Shown one piece after another: positions 28,053-38,698 of a DNA stretch of 64,000 bases; positions within the stretch are counted from its first letter, which is position 1, and the number at the start of each line of letters is the position of its first letter. This stretch comes from an uncultured Rubripirellula sp. GTDB lineage: Bacteria; Planctomycetota; Planctomycetia; Pirellulales; Pirellulaceae. Below the pieces are notes generated by a model. It was not told the DNA's origin. It searched no databases and saw nothing but the letters and a program-made list of their open reading frames with translations. A program made the translations under genes and the position numbers. The stretch lies in the NCBI GenBank assembly GCA_938075415.1, contig CALJHC010000003.1, positions 434,001 through 498,000 of the forward strand, read 5' to 3'.

Positions 28053-28491
28053 TCGCGTCGTGGTGAACATTGACTGACGAATCAACTGGTGGTTCGGTGG
28101 CTCAGCGAAACAAGCATCAATCAATGACCCCCCGTTCGTTGACAGTCGGACACGCAAAAATGAGAGATTCGTCCGGACGTTATTGCTAGAAATCCCCAAG
28201 AGAATCCTCGTGACAAGTCAAAGACGGGTATCGTGTCCTCGGACCACATAGGACCTCCGATGCGTGAATCCAGCCTCGAGGCGGTCCCTTGCCCGAACTC
28301 ACAAGTCGAGATCAGAGGGTTTTGATTGAGGGTCTGAGAGTTGAATTTAATGGACACAATGACTGACAAAGGTCGTTTCGAAGCCATCTGATTCATGGCG
28401 TCAATCATCCGAAACAGAAAACCTTGCTTTTGCAGATCAACTGGCGATTCGGTGCGTGGTGGTCAAGGGCCTTGGAAGTTACACTGCGGAC
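28053..28491. other. intergenic, nothing recognised
   Basis: About 440 bp between the permease and the helicase gene on the same strand. No convincing terminator hairpin, repeat or small gene was seen. The helicase gene probably has its own promoter here. Confidence 0.4.
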
Positions 28492-29742
28492 ATGAATCAA
28501 GACACGACACAGGAAGTCGTCGAATCATTCGACGAATTAGACCTTTCGCCGATCATGCGGCGAGCATTGGAACAAGCCGGTTTCAGCGAACCTTCGCCCA
28601 TTCAGGGCCAGCTGATTCCTCTGGCCCTCGACGGGGAAGATGTCATCGGACAGGCCAGAACCGGAACCGGGAAAACGGCATCATTCGCGATTCCCATTCT
28701 GGAACAACTCGATTCGCTCGACGAATGCAAAGATCCTCAGGCCATTATTGTTGTACCAACCCGTGAACTTGCAGATCAAGTTGCTCGCGAGACGGAAAGA
28801 CTGGCATCTGGTGTCGAAACAGAGATTGCCGTGCTTTCGGGCGGCAAAAACCTTAATCGTCAACTCCGGCAACTTGAGAACGGAGTGCAAGTGGTTGTTG
28901 GAACTCCGGGACGAATCCATGACCACCTGCAACGCCGCTCACTCCGAACCAGCAGTGTTTGGTGCGTGGTGCTTGATGAAGCAGATCGAATGCTGGACAT
29001 TGGATTTCGGCCGCAGATTGAACGAATTCTCCGTAAGTGTCCGAGAGAACGTCAAACACTTCTACTCTCTGCAACCCTTCCAACCTCGGTGAGGCGTCTT
29101 GCTGAATCGTACATGCATGAACCGGTTGTGATCGACTGCAGCCAGAATGAAATGGCTGTCGAAACGATTGAGCAGCACTACTTCACAGTGGCTCATGACC
29201 GAAAATCCGACCTGCTGGACCATGTCCTCAAACGCGAACGTCCCGAGCAAGCAATCATCTTTTGCCGGACCAAACGTGGAACCGATCGACTCTATCGACA
29301 ACTCAGTCACAGCTATCCCAATTGCGGCAGCATGCACGGTGATATGCCGCAGCGAGAAAGAGATCGCGTGCTTCAAAGATTACGTGATGGCGAGCTCAAG
29401 ATTTTAGTAGCTACCGACGTGGTCGGTCGAGGAATCGACATCAGCACCATCTCACATATCATCAACTATGATGTCCCGCAGGATTGTGATGACTATGTTC
29501 ATCGCGTTGGCCGTACGGGGCGAATGGGACGCGATGGCATCGCCTTCACGTTCATTGTGCCAGGGGAGGGTGAAGTACTCACCAGTATCGAACGTCGCAT
29601 CAACAAAGAGCTTAAGCGGGATTCGATTGATGGATTTGAAGCCGTTGCACCAAAACCGCAACCGGTGGCAAAACCCGAAAGTACCGGCCCGGTGAAACGA
29701 CGATTGAACCCCATGCACAAAAAAGTTCGTCGTCGACGCTAG
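28492..29742 (+). CDS. DEAD-box ATP-dependent RNA helicase
   Basis: 416 residues. Motifs in order: Q-motif PSPIQGQLIP, motif I ARTGTGKT, Ia PTRELADQ, Ib GTPGR, II VLDEADRML, III LLSATLP, IV IIFCRTKRG, V ATDVVGRGIDI and VI HRVGRTGRMGRDG. A short basic tail (VKRRLNPMHKKVRRRR) follows, typical of RhlE-like helicases. The ATG at 28492 is preferred because the domain starts right after it; a GTG at 28456 would add 12 residues. Unwinds RNA duplexes in ribosome assembly or RNA decay. Downstream is a 670-bp gap, so it is probably a single-gene unit. Confidence 0.95.
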   Translation: MNQDTTQEVVESFDELDLSPIMRRALEQAGFSEPSPIQGQLIPLALDGEDVIGQARTGTGKTASFAIPILEQLDSLDECKDPQAIIVVPTRELADQVARETERLASGVETEIAVLSGGKNLNRQLRQLENGVQVVVGTPGRIHDHLQRRSLRTSSVWCVVLDEADRMLDIGFRPQIERILRKCPRERQTLLLSATLPTSVRRLAESYMHEPVVIDCSQNEMAVETIEQHYFTVAHDRKSDLLDHVLKRERPEQAIIFCRTKRGTDRLYRQLSHSYPNCGSMHGDMPQRERDRVLQRLRDGELKILVATDVVGRGIDISTISHIINYDVPQDCDDYVHRVGRTGRMGRDGIAFTFIVPGEGEVLTSIERRINKELKRDSIDGFEAVAPKPQPVAKPESTGPVKRRLNPMHKKVRRRR

Positions 29743-30411
29743 CGGGATCCTGGACACCTCGAACGCTCAGGCGGTTTTCAAAATATGTCAACAGATGGCC
29801 GTCTTGAAACCACTCAGCTTCCAGCCTGTGAATGATTGTGTCATTGAGAATGCAATTGAATTCTTGTTAGCGAAAACACCCTCGAGAAGTTGGCAAACAA
29901 CAGGAACGCAAACAATCACTGTGCGGGACCTGATCCAGCTCCTCACATACAAAACCTTGCGTCTTCCAGCTGTGTCATGACAAGATGACCCAAGTCCTTG
30001 CATCACAAGACCACTGAGCGACTACTCAACCTTTTTGAGTCGAGTACTGACTAAACTAGTTAAGGGAAAGCATGACTGCGGACCAGTCCCTGACAACTGG
30101 TCATGGGGGCAATGACTTGGCCTGCGAGGACTCGACAATTGCAACCTTTTCACGATAGTCCATGGTTGCGTCAATCGAATCCTCCATGGGAACCAAGCCT
30201 ACGAAACTCTCCTAGCAAGTGTGGCTAATCAGAGAGCTTGCTTGGTTCATCTAACTCGACCGCCATCAGGGAAAAACTTGATCGGATTGGCAATAACCGC
30301 CACCCTTCCTATTCTGGATCAGTAGCGTGGTCACCCAATACTCACTTGATTCAGCGCGATTCCTCGTCAAAAGAAACACTCGTTCGTTCCTCTCCCTCAG
30401 GCAGAAACGGC
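29743..30411. other. intergenic, nothing recognised
   Basis: About 670 bp between the helicase and the dehydratase gene. The plus frame of the dehydratase is open to 30238, but its conserved N-terminus begins at 30412, and the extra codons look non-coding. No strong hairpin or repeat was found. Confidence 0.35.
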
Positions 30412-32379
30412 ATGCAGCCATTTTTTGATCCACCGCAGTCCGATACGCTCACAACCCATGCCAAAGGCCCCGAGGGCAAACTACCGCTGAGCGATGAAAT
30501 CCTTCGAAACTGGAGCAGCGGTGACCTCTTTGGATTGACCCAAAGTGTTGGCATGGGCCTCGACCCAAGAAGAGCACTTGGGGATCAATACCTCATTCTC
30601 AGCACCCAGGGCGGCGTACGAAATCCGGACGGTAGTCCCATCGCGTTGGGTTACCACACAGGACACTGGGAAGTTGGACTGCTTGTACAGGCGGCCGCGG
30701 AGCAAATCACCGAGCGTGAAGGCGTCCCATTTGCTGCTTTTGTCAGTGACCCATGTGACGGCCGAAGCCAAGGCACCAAGGGCATGTTTGACTCTCTTCC
30801 CTATCGCAACGATGCAGCGATTGTGATGCGTCGGTTGATTCGATCTCTACCACGCCGCAAGGGTGTGGTCGGCATTGCAACATGCGACAAGGGATTACCT
30901 GCAATGATGATGGCACTAGCCGGCTGCGGGCATCTTGCCAATGTCCTTGTTCCCGGTGGGGTCACATTACCGCCAACTGTTGGTGAGGATGCGGGAAAAG
31001 TTCAAACCATCGGTGCAAGGTACAGCCGAGGGGAAATGTCGCTCGAAGAAGCATCACTTGAGGGCTGTCGTGCTTGCGGAACGCCGGGCGGTGGCTGCCA
31101 ATTCCTAGGAACTGCGGCAACCGGACAAGTCGTCGCCGAAGCACTTGGAATGACTGTACCTCATGCCGCATTGGCTCCAAGTGGCCAGCCAATCTGGACA
31201 AAACTGGCAAGGGACTCTGCTTTGGCCTCCTCGGAGATGCATTCTCGTGGAGAAACTTTGGATGATATCCTCACGGAAGATTCGCTCCATAACGCGATGC
31301 TGATTCATGCGGCAGTTGGTGGCAGTACAAATCTCTTACTTCATATTCCCGCCGTTGCAGCCGCAGCGGGACTTGAGCGTCCAACTGCGAAAACGTTTCG
31401 GGAGATCAATCGACTTGTACCGCGGTTTGTTGACTGCCTGCCAAACGGCCCAGTCGGGCACCCAACCGTGCAGCTTTTTTTAGCGGGCGGGGTCCCCGAA
31501 GTTGCTTGGCACCTACGCGAACTGGGACTGCTTAAGTCAGATGCCAGAACCGTCGCTGGAATGAGCTGGAACGAAATCTTGGATATCTGGCAGGCATCGG
31601 AGCGAAGATCCGTGTGCCGAGAACATTTAAGTCGCGTAGATGGAATCGACCCAGATAACGTGATCCTGTCACCAAAAAAGGCCAAGCAATGCGGCATGAC
31701 TAGCACTGTTTGCTTCCCTCAAGGCAACCTTTGCCCTGAGGGTTCAGTGATCAAATCCACCTCCATCGACCCCTCCGTAATCGACACTGACGGTGTCTAT
31801 CGAAAACGTGGACCCGCGAGAGTTTTCACTTCTGAGTCTGATGCCATTGCAGCCATCAAAGGACAAACCGAATCGCCGATCAAGGCTGGAGATGTGATCG
31901 TACTCATTGGTCGCGGCCCAATCGGATGCGGCATGGAAGAGACCTATCAGATTACCTCCGCGTTGAAATACCTCTCATTTGGTAAAGAAGTTGCGTTGAT
32001 CACCGACGCGAGATTTTCAGGTGTCAGCACCGGGGCATGTATTGGGCACGTTGGCCCAGAGGCATTAGCGGGTGGCCCAATTGCAAAGGTGCGAGATGGG
32101 GACACCATTGAGATTGAAATCAATCGCGAGGAACTCGTCGGCAGCGTCAACTTTGTCTCCGAGAATCCTGAACAGCCTGACGCGATTTCAATTCTTGACC
32201 AACGGGCTCCCCATCCCGACCTTTGCGTCGATCCGAGCATGCCAGACGACACACGGTTGTGGGCCGCTCTACAGCAAGCAGGTGGCGGGACGTGGGGTGG
32301 ATGTGTCTACGATGTTGATGCAATCATCGAACGTCTTGGAATGACTGCACCAAAAAGCTCAGGAAAGAGCGACGATTGA
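30412..32379 (+). CDS. yjhG: YjhG/YagF-type dehydratase (D-xylonate dehydratase-like, IlvD/Edd family)
   Basis: 655 residues from the ATG at 30412, the same length as I recall for E. coli YjhG. The alignment by eye is close throughout: [136 protein letters not shown] (EETYQ region) and [25 protein letters not shown]. The conserved cysteines for the Fe-S cluster are in place. It should dehydrate a sugar acid such as D-xylonate to the 2-keto-3-deoxy acid. The sugar importer lies 2.4 kb upstream, separated by the helicase. No aldolase or dehydrogenase of the same route is adjacent. Confidence 0.9.
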   Translation: MQPFFDPPQSDTLTTHAKGPEGKLPLSDEILRNWSSGDLFGLTQSVGMGLDPRRALGDQYLILSTQGGVRNPDGSPIALGYHTGHWEVGLLVQAAAEQITEREGVPFAAFVSDPCDGRSQGTKGMFDSLPYRNDAAIVMRRLIRSLPRRKGVVGIATCDKGLPAMMMALAGCGHLANVLVPGGVTLPPTVGEDAGKVQTIGARYSRGEMSLEEASLEGCRACGTPGGGCQFLGTAATGQVVAEALGMTVPHAALAPSGQPIWTKLARDSALASSEMHSRGETLDDILTEDSLHNAMLIHAAVGGSTNLLLHIPAVAAAAGLERPTAKTFREINRLVPRFVDCLPNGPVGHPTVQLFLAGGVPEVAWHLRELGLLKSDARTVAGMSWNEILDIWQASERRSVCREHLSRVDGIDPDNVILSPKKAKQCGMTSTVCFPQGNLCPEGSVIKSTSIDPSVIDTDGVYRKRGPARVFTSESDAIAAIKGQTESPIKAGDVIVLIGRGPIGCGMEETYQITSALKYLSFGKEVALITDARFSGVSTGACIGHVGPEALAGGPIAKVRDGDTIEIEINREELVGSVNFVSENPEQPDAISILDQRAPHPDLCVDPSMPDDTRLWAALQQAGGGTWGGCVYDVDAIIERLGMTAPKSSGKSDD

Positions 32380-33119
32380 GCGATCGGGCAACGCCCGCAC
32401 AGACCAAAGACACCCTCGATTGGGTATCGATGCTGCAAAGAAAACTCGCTTTTACAGAACCCGCTGTCTGTTGAAAATTGCCAAGGTGGTTTGTTTGATT
32501 TGCCCGAAATTGAATATCGACACGCGTCTGAAGTCAGGTCGCCCCTACAATCGGTCACTTTCCTAGTTGGAAGACGATTGAATCAGTCTTTCCATCTCAG
32601 GAAATTCGGCAGACAACCGTTGGCGACCCTTGAGAATGCTTGAAACACCCGAGGTTAATCGGGGACCCGGCGAGTCAGCGAAGACACCGGTGACATCTGA
32701 TTCCTTGCTCAAAATCGCTACCTGTGCAGTATCGTTTGCCAAGGAAAGCTAATATTTTCCGGCGGACCAGATTGGCTTCAAAATCGTCAATGGAAATGGC
32801 AATTCGCTCCAGACTCTAGATACCGACCCCCTGAATACTCGGTGGATCATCCCCCTCGAACTACCCAGCCAACTCAACCGGTTGCCAGCTCGGCAGCAAA
32901 TTCACCAGTGAATCCTATCGGATGGGCTTTATCAGGTCCGTAAGATCGAGAATGATGAGGTGTGACGAGGAGATCCGATCGCCGATTATTTTGGGTGGTG
33001 ATTGCTCATTGCAAGCCGTTTCGCCATGCATACCCTTGCGATCAACTTGTTGGTGGGGATAATCGCTGAAGAAATGTAGCATTTACTTTTAAATCCCTCC
33101 CTTTCGTGTGAGTTTCGTC
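32380..33119. other. 740-bp intergenic region
   Basis: No gene was found in any frame that I would defend. Both neighbours are on the plus strand. Upstream of the aldolase ATG at 33120 the sequence is T-rich and includes GTGTGAG close to the start. No terminator-like hairpin was confirmed for the dehydratase. Confidence 0.4.
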
Positions 33120-34133
33120 ATGCCTTTGGTTCCTCTCCGCGTTGTCCTCGATCACGCTGCCGAAAACGATTACGGCGTCGCGGCGTTCAACGTCAACAAC
33201 ATGGAACAAATTCAGTCGATCATGGAAGCGGCTGAAGCAACCGATTCACCGGTCATCATTCAAGCATCTCGCGGTGCTCGCTCATACTCGCAAGATGCAT
33301 ACCTTAGGCATCTGATGCTTGCGGCAACCGAGCTCTATCCGCAAATTCCAATCGTGATGCACCAGGACCACGGAAATTGCCCTGAGACCTGTCAATCGGC
33401 AATCGACAATGGATTTACCAGCGTCATGATGGACGGTTCGTTAATGGAGGACGGGCAAACTCCTGCAGATTACGATTACAACGTTCGTGTCACCGCTGAA
33501 GTCGTCAAAATGGCACACTCTCAGGGTGTTAGCGTTGAGGGCGAATTGGGTTGCCTCGGTTCCTTGGAGTCAGGCGAAGGAGAGCAGGAAGATGGACACG
33601 GTGCCGTCGGTGAACTCTCACGCGATCAACTACTAACCGACCCCGAAGAAGCTGAGAGATTTGTTGCAGAGACCGGTGTGGATGCCCTCGCGGTAGCGAT
33701 CGGAACCAGTCACGGCGCCTACAAGTTCTCCAGCAAACCCACTGGCGAAGTGCTTGCTATGTCTCGAATTGAAGAAATTCATGCCAAGCTGCCCAACACA
33801 CACTTGGTGATGCACGGAAGCAGCAGCGTTCCACAGGATCTTCAAGACATCATCAATCAGTATGGTGGAAAAATGAAGCAAACCTATGGAGTCCCTGTCG
33901 AGGAGATTCAGCGTGGAATCAAGAGTGGTGTGCGAAAGATTAATGTGGACACCGATTGCAGAATGGCAATCACCGGTGCAATTCGCAAGCTTCTGACAGA
34001 GGACCCTTCGGCATTTGACCCGCGAGCTTACCTCAAGCCTGCACGTGCCGCGATGAAAGACGTCTGCGTCGCTAGAATGACCGCGTTTGGACAAGCTGGC
34101 AATGGAGCTAAGCTGCGTCAACTCATTGGCTAA
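33120..34133 (+). CDS. fba: fructose-bisphosphate aldolase, class II (Calvin-cycle subtype)
   Basis: 337 residues. [32 protein letters not shown] is the N-terminus typical of the CbbA/FbaA class II subtype. Metal-binding and catalytic blocks: [12 protein letters not shown] (Asp and His), [31 protein letters not shown] and [11 protein letters not shown]. It needs Zn2+ and splits fructose 1,6-bisphosphate in glycolysis or makes it in gluconeogenesis. The ATG at 33120 is used; a GTG at 33108 would add 4 residues. A terminator follows 50 bp after the stop, so it is probably a single-gene unit. Confidence 0.95.
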   Translation: MPLVPLRVVLDHAAENDYGVAAFNVNNMEQIQSIMEAAEATDSPVIIQASRGARSYSQDAYLRHLMLAATELYPQIPIVMHQDHGNCPETCQSAIDNGFTSVMMDGSLMEDGQTPADYDYNVRVTAEVVKMAHSQGVSVEGELGCLGSLESGEGEQEDGHGAVGELSRDQLLTDPEEAERFVAETGVDALAVAIGTSHGAYKFSSKPTGEVLAMSRIEEIHAKLPNTHLVMHGSSSVPQDLQDIINQYGGKMKQTYGVPVEEIQRGIKSGVRKINVDTDCRMAITGAIRKLLTEDPSAFDPRAYLKPARAAMKDVCVARMTAFGQAGNGAKLRQLIG

Positions 34134-34182
34134 GTTATGAACCATTGCAAGCCATTTCTCCTGATGGCGAATCACATCGAAT

Positions 34183-34219
34183 GCCCCTCGCGTGAACTTC
34201 CACGACGAGGGGCTTTTTT
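34183..34219 (+). terminator. Rho-independent terminator after fba
   Basis: GCCCCTCG (34183-34190) pairs with CGAGGGGC (34206-34213), with TTTTTT following. Perfect 8-bp GC-rich stem, 15-base loop, 50 bases after the aldolase stop. Confidence 0.92.
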
Positions 34220-34243
34220 CGTGGATCATCCAAAATAGGCTAA

Positions 34244-35710
34244 GTGGAAATCATTCCAGATAGAAATCCCTTCTTAATCCGCTTCCTTGAACAACGCATG
34301 ATCGCGGGTGATCCTCAAACTGCGCTCATTGTGGAGCAGAGTGATGGCACTCTTCGCTCCTACGACTGGACTGAACTCGGCGAATTAGTGGAGATCACCT
34401 GCCGCTACCTTCTCAAGAAAATTCCTCAACAACCAGCAATCGAATTAACAAAGATTGGTTACCTCAGTGACAATTCCATCACTGACATCCTTCTAAGCCT
34501 CGCTTGCATGAAACTTGGCTTCACCGAGTTTCCATTCGACCATCGACTTCCCGAGCACGAAATTCAAGCTAGGTGGTCAACCGTTCAAGGACTGTGGGTG
34601 GTAGGTGATGAATTGCTATCAACCTTGGCCGATACGTCAAACTGGAAACAACTACCTTCAATCGCCGACTTCGCGCCGACCAACCCCGATACAACCGCCC
34701 TGGTCCTTTGGACCAGTGGAACGACCGGTCAGCCCCGTGGCGTTGAACTTTCTCATGCGAGTCTTCTAGGCAATGCCTGGTCAAAACTAAAAGCGGTTCC
34801 TCAAAATCGAACGGACGTTCGATTGTCAATCTTACCGCTGTGCCATGCGTACGCGCGAACTTGTGATCTCGGCACCTGGCTAATTAGCGGATGCACGCTT
34901 GCGACTTCACTTGGTTATCGAGGCTTGGAACGCCTCGCACCCATGGTTCGTCCAACGCTGATCAATGTTGTTCCAAGTATCGCCAAACGGATACTTGAGG
35001 ACCAACAACTAGCGGGACTTGATCGACTCAGATTACTGGGTTGCGGGGGTGCAGGGCTTCCCATTGAAGCGTTTAAATGCTGGTCAGAGGATCGAGGCGT
35101 CATCGTCATTCAAGGGTATGGCCTCACCGAAACAGCTCCAGTGATCTGCAGTGCAACACCCAACCAATCACACCCGGGCCTGGTCGGACATTTTGTCGAC
35201 GGCTGGGAGCACAAAGTAGAGCGGCAACAGCTTTTTGTTCGAGGGCCAAACATGATGCAAGGTTACTGGAACGATTCCACTGCAACCGCTAACAAAATTG
35301 ACGCCAATGGCTGGCTTGCAACAGGCGATCAAGTTGAATTTGATGCTAAAACAGGGCAATTACGTGTGCTCGGACGCTGCGATGATGTCATCGTCCTCGA
35401 TACGGGCAAGAAACTGCATCCGCAATTGATTGAACGCAGTGTGAATGAGATCGAAGGGATCGAAAGATCCATGCTGACGATGCGATCAAAGCTGGAACTA
35501 TGGATTGACCTCAACCCACAAGCTGCTCAAAGTTCCCACGAATCCAATCGTATCGACAAAGAGCTAAAGAATCTGATGCTTGCGATACCTGACCTCGGAA
35601 ACTGCGAAGTCCAGCGGTTCAAGTCGTCACTCATGGCAGAAAGTGGTGAACTGACGACCAAGGGAACGCTTCGACGAACACAAATTATCGCAAACCGTTT
35701 CAGTGTCTGA
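34244..35710 (+). CDS. AMP-forming acyl-CoA synthetase/ligase-like protein
   Basis: 488 residues of the ANL (acyl-CoA synthetase, luciferase) family. Core motifs: LVLWTSGTTGQPRGVELSH (A3 phosphate loop), GYGLTETAP (A5), ANGWLATGDQVEF (A7) and LRVLGRCDDVIVLDTGKKLHPQLIER (A8 hinge). The C-terminal catalytic lysine block is TTKGTLRRTQI near the end (Lys of T-x-K-G). Slightly short for an acyl-CoA synthetase; the N-terminal half is reduced. It starts with GTG at 34244, 24 bp after the terminator, and its substrate is unknown (fatty acid, aryl acid or carrier protein). It converges with tatC, with only 9 bp between stops. Confidence 0.8.
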   Translation: MEIIPDRNPFLIRFLEQRMIAGDPQTALIVEQSDGTLRSYDWTELGELVEITCRYLLKKIPQQPAIELTKIGYLSDNSITDILLSLACMKLGFTEFPFDHRLPEHEIQARWSTVQGLWVVGDELLSTLADTSNWKQLPSIADFAPTNPDTTALVLWTSGTTGQPRGVELSHASLLGNAWSKLKAVPQNRTDVRLSILPLCHAYARTCDLGTWLISGCTLATSLGYRGLERLAPMVRPTLINVVPSIAKRILEDQQLAGLDRLRLLGCGGAGLPIEAFKCWSEDRGVIVIQGYGLTETAPVICSATPNQSHPGLVGHFVDGWEHKVERQQLFVRGPNMMQGYWNDSTATANKIDANGWLATGDQVEFDAKTGQLRVLGRCDDVIVLDTGKKLHPQLIERSVNEIEGIERSMLTMRSKLELWIDLNPQAAQSSHESNRIDKELKNLMLAIPDLGNCEVQRFKSSLMAESGELTTKGTLRRTQIIANRFSV

Positions 35711-35719
35711 ATGGATTCA

Positions 35720-37054
35720 CTAGGCAGGATCGTACGCGGCACTACCAAGTCCACGTCCCCGAGGGATGAACTTACACATCAAAATTCCGAGCGCGTAAAG
35801 AAAAACCAACGGGACAGCCATCGCAAACATACTCGTGACATCCGCAGGTGTCAGCACCATCGAAACCAAGAAGATAACAAGAACTGCCAGTCGCCAACTT
35901 GATACGTAAGCTTCCGTTTCAAAAAGTCCAATTCGCTGAAGGAACAACATAACCAAAGGTAACTGGAAAGCGATTCCGAAACCCAATGGCAGCAGCAGGA
36001 CAAAATTAACGTAATAGGTCAGGCGAGGCTCAATCGCAACATCCAGGCTGCCATTGAACGCGAGCAAAAACGATAAGACGTAGTTAAGGACGACGAAGAA
36101 GGCGAGAACTACACCTGAAGAAAAAAGCATCACACTGAGCGGAAGGTAGAGATAAACATATCGACGCTCGTGTGAATGCAAGCCGGACGCAATGAAAGTC
36201 CATAGGTGATAGAAAATCATTGGTGAAGCTAAAACAGCTCCAACAATCAGACCGGCCTTCACCCAGATCATGAAAGGCTCTTCCATCTTTAACGAACTCA
36301 AGCCCGTCTTGTTCTGCCGAAGCTGTACTTTTGGCTTCAGTGCGCTGGGATCGGGCAAAGACTGTAACAGCTTTGCCATTTGGACCGGCTCAACGGTCGC
36401 TGATGACAAGCCCATTGCGTTTCCCAGGCTAGGTAACGGCTCAACCTTGGCAGATGCATTCTCTTCGGGATCGTCGGATTGCTGACCATCCGTGTCAGCC
36501 TCGGTTTCAGGTTCAACCCCCGTTTCTCCGCCAGCGTCAGCCGTTTCCCCATCAGCGTCAGCGTCAGCCGTTTCTTCATCAGCTTCAGCCGTTTCCGCAT
36601 CAGCGTCAGCCGTTTCCGCATCAGCGTCAGTTGTCTCCGCATCAGCGTCAACCGTTACAGTCGCTGTTTCCATTGGTTGGGAAGTTTCAGATTGGATCCC
36701 GGGAACGATGGCGTCCATCGTCAGTGTTTGATACTCATCCGGGACGTCGTAGACAATCTCCCAGACCAAAGCATTGGTGGCCAGAAACTCTCGAAGCGGT
36801 TCATTGGCTGGATCAGCGGGATCGTACCCCAAGCGGTACAGGTCTCGATCTGCCATGTAATCCTGAATGGCTATTTGCAGTGGTGTTTGCACAAACTGGA
36901 CAACGCGATCGGCAAAAAAGAGACCGACCACGAGGCCCGCAGCCAACCACATCACGGCGCGCACCAAACTGTGCCGGAGCTCATCAAGATGCTCACGAAA
37001 CGTCATCGTCGAGTTTTCGAACAGATCGTCTTTTGGGCGGGCCAATCGGTCCAC
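35720..37054 (-). CDS. tatC: Sec-independent translocase TatC with long acidic periplasmic insertion
   Basis: 444 residues, against about 250 in typical TatC. TatC signatures are MTFREHLDELRHSLVRA at the N-terminus, KMEEPFMIWVKAGLIVGAVLASP (TM2 start, Glu before PF), FIASGLHSHERRYV and six membrane helices. The first periplasmic loop, normally about 40-50 residues, spans about residues 52-258. It contains a tandem acidic repeat (about 136-192, unit ADADAET with variants), then a Pro/Ser-rich stretch. The start is a GTG at 37052-37054; upstream residues PKDDLFENSTMTF match planctomycete-type TatC leaders. It ends with an RG-rich tail. No tatA or tatB is adjacent. It transports folded proteins, such as cofactor-loaded enzymes, across the inner membrane. 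Confidence 0.88.
   Translation of the reverse strand: MDRLARPKDDLFENSTMTFREHLDELRHSLVRAVMWLAAGLVVGLFFADRVVQFVQTPLQIAIQDYMADRDLYRLGYDPADPANEPLREFLATNALVWEIVYDVPDEYQTLTMDAIVPGIQSETSQPMETATVTVDADAETTDADAETADADAETAEADEETADADADGETADAGGETGVEPETEADTDGQQSDDPEENASAKVEPLPSLGNAMGLSSATVEPVQMAKLLQSLPDPSALKPKVQLRQNKTGLSSLKMEEPFMIWVKAGLIVGAVLASPMIFYHLWTFIASGLHSHERRYVYLYLPLSVMLFSSGVVLAFFVVLNYVLSFLLAFNGSLDVAIEPRLTYYVNFVLLLPLGFGIAFQLPLVMLFLQRIGLFETEAYVSSWRLAVLVIFLVSMVLTPADVTSMFAMAVPLVFLYALGILMCKFIPRGRGLGSAAYDPA
36479..36649 (-). repeat. tandem 21-bp acidic repeat inside tatC
   Basis: Degenerate tandem units close to GCATCAGCGTCAGCCGTTTC plus one base (plus-strand reading), 21 bp or 7 codons each, about seven to eight copies. 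On the coding strand they encode ADADAET-type units. The repeats are in phase with the reading frame. Confidence 0.85.
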
Positions 37055-37492
37055 GGGGCAACCTCAGCAATAACGGGTAGAAATCGCTATATGCACACAG
37101 GGGATAAAGCGGTGAAAGGTATCAGGAAATTTTACGCTCGAAACGCAAATTTGGAGAGTCCCCCGTTTTTAGTTTCGTGTTGTCTCGGGCTGCATCATGG
37201 TTTGATGACAACAGAGGCTTGATAACATCGGCCGGGTGTTGGTAAAAACGGTCAAACGGACGCCATGATCTGGACCTAGCCAGTTTTCGGATTCTGTCGG
37301 TTCTGACAGATAACCACGGCATAGCGGTGGTCTATCGATGTCTGCAGCTCTGATTCATGGCATCGTTTTGGGTTTCGACGGTCCATTGTAATCAAGCGGA
37401 GCCTTTTCGCCCCGCAACGCGATTTTAATAGGCTTCTCTCCGCGGTTCACCTTCAACTCGACCACCCAAACGGTTGACGTTCACTCAACGGG
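37055..37492. other. divergent intergenic region
   Basis: About 440 bp between tatC (minus) and manA (plus). It should hold promoters for both genes. I saw no confident hexamers, hairpin or small gene. Confidence 0.35.
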
Positions 37493-38485
37493 ATGTACCC
37501 AATGCCTCAGAAAGAGTCCTGGCAAGCTTACCCACTTCGATTTGCCCCCATTCTGAAACGAACAATCTGGGGAGGAAGACGTCTGGCTGAGAAACTCGAT
37601 AAACCACTTGGCCCCGAGACCGACTACGCCGAAAGTTGGGAAATTGTTGATCACGGTGAAGATCAAAGTGTTGCAATCAATGGCCCTCTCGCCGGCCAAA
37701 CACTGAAGGAAATTCTGGCTAATGACGCCAAAACTATCCTCGGCAACGCGACGAGTCCCCCTCAATTTCCTCTGCTTCTCAAGTATTTGGACTGCAATCG
37801 TGTTTTGTCAGTACAGGTCCACCCCGATGACAATTATGGAGCTCGCATGAGCCCACCGGATCTCGGTAAAACCGAAGCTTGGTATGTCGTTGAAAGCGAG
37901 CCAGATAGCTTGATTTACGCGGGGCTGAAGGAGGGAGTCTGCAGGGAGGATCTGGCAGATGCGATCGATCAAGGCACCACGGAGAGCCTGCTGAATGCTT
38001 TCCACCCAAATGCCGGAGATGTTGTCTTCATACCCGCTGGGACGGTGCACGCCTTGGGAGCGGGTTTGTTAGTCGCTGAAATACAACAATCCAGCAATAC
38101 AACCTTCCGCCTGTTCGACTGGAATCGTGTTGGATCGGATGGGTCAACGAGACCCTTGCATCTTCATGAAAGTCTCGAAGTTGCTGATTTTGATTCTGGT
38201 CCTGTTCATGCCACAAAAGCACATGAAAACCATGCGGATTGGCAAGAATTAGTGAGTTGCGAAAAATTTGTGCTCAGTGCTCTCAATCAGGGACGGCAGT
38301 CGATTGCAGGTGATGGGAAATTCCACATTTTGACCGTACCTAAGGGTCAGGCAACGTTACAGCATGGACAGGATCAGCACATGCTCGAGCAAGGGCAAAC
38401 AATTCTATTGCCAGCATCACTGGGAGAATCCTCGGTAACTCTGGAGCCAGAAACCACAGTCTTGGAAATGCACCATCCGGATTGA
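37493..38485 (+). CDS. manA: mannose-6-phosphate isomerase
   Basis: 330 residues. LKRTIWGGRRLAEKLDKP and ESWEIVDHGEDQS are the type I ManA N-terminal blocks. Zinc and substrate residues occur in LSVQVHPDDNYG (Gln, His), KTEAWYVVESEP (Glu), and PAGTVHALGAGLLVAEIQQSSNTTFRLFDW (His, plus the conserved arginine). It converts mannose 6-phosphate to fructose 6-phosphate. The second Met (37502) is an alternative start and has GGGA at good spacing. Single-gene unit, divergent from tatC. Confidence 0.92.
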   Translation: MYPMPQKESWQAYPLRFAPILKRTIWGGRRLAEKLDKPLGPETDYAESWEIVDHGEDQSVAINGPLAGQTLKEILANDAKTILGNATSPPQFPLLLKYLDCNRVLSVQVHPDDNYGARMSPPDLGKTEAWYVVESEPDSLIYAGLKEGVCREDLADAIDQGTTESLLNAFHPNAGDVVFIPAGTVHALGAGLLVAEIQQSSNTTFRLFDWNRVGSDGSTRPLHLHESLEVADFDSGPVHATKAHENHADWQELVSCEKFVLSALNQGRQSIAGDGKFHILTVPKGQATLQHGQDQHMLEQGQTILLPASLGESSVTLEPETTVLEMHHPD

Positions 38486-38698
38486 AGCTCATTCTCGCTT
38501 CAAATGGACCATGAACTGTACAAATCCTCAGGATTCAAACCGTTCCAAAGGTGCTTCGCTGCAGCTTTCCCGATAGAAGATCGACGTGAGTCTGAATCTT
38601 CCAAATCGGCCCGCCGGCCTTATTCTCTCTTGGCAGCAACACCAAGCAGTCTCTACCCTGCGACATGAGACCCATCTCTCGAATAAAGCGCACCCAAC

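Noticed and set aside
30238-30411. 58-codon upstream extension of the YjhG-like gene
   Set aside because: YjhG-type proteins start with the blocks seen from 30412, and the total of 655 residues then matches the family length I recall.
36479-36649. CRISPR-like array
   Set aside because: Units are 21 bp, directly adjacent without spacers, and keep the tatC reading frame, so they are coding tandem repeats.
36454-37222. Long plus-strand frames over tatC
   Set aside because: They come from the in-phase 21-bp repeat read on the other strand and have repetitive Arg/Gln/Ser content.
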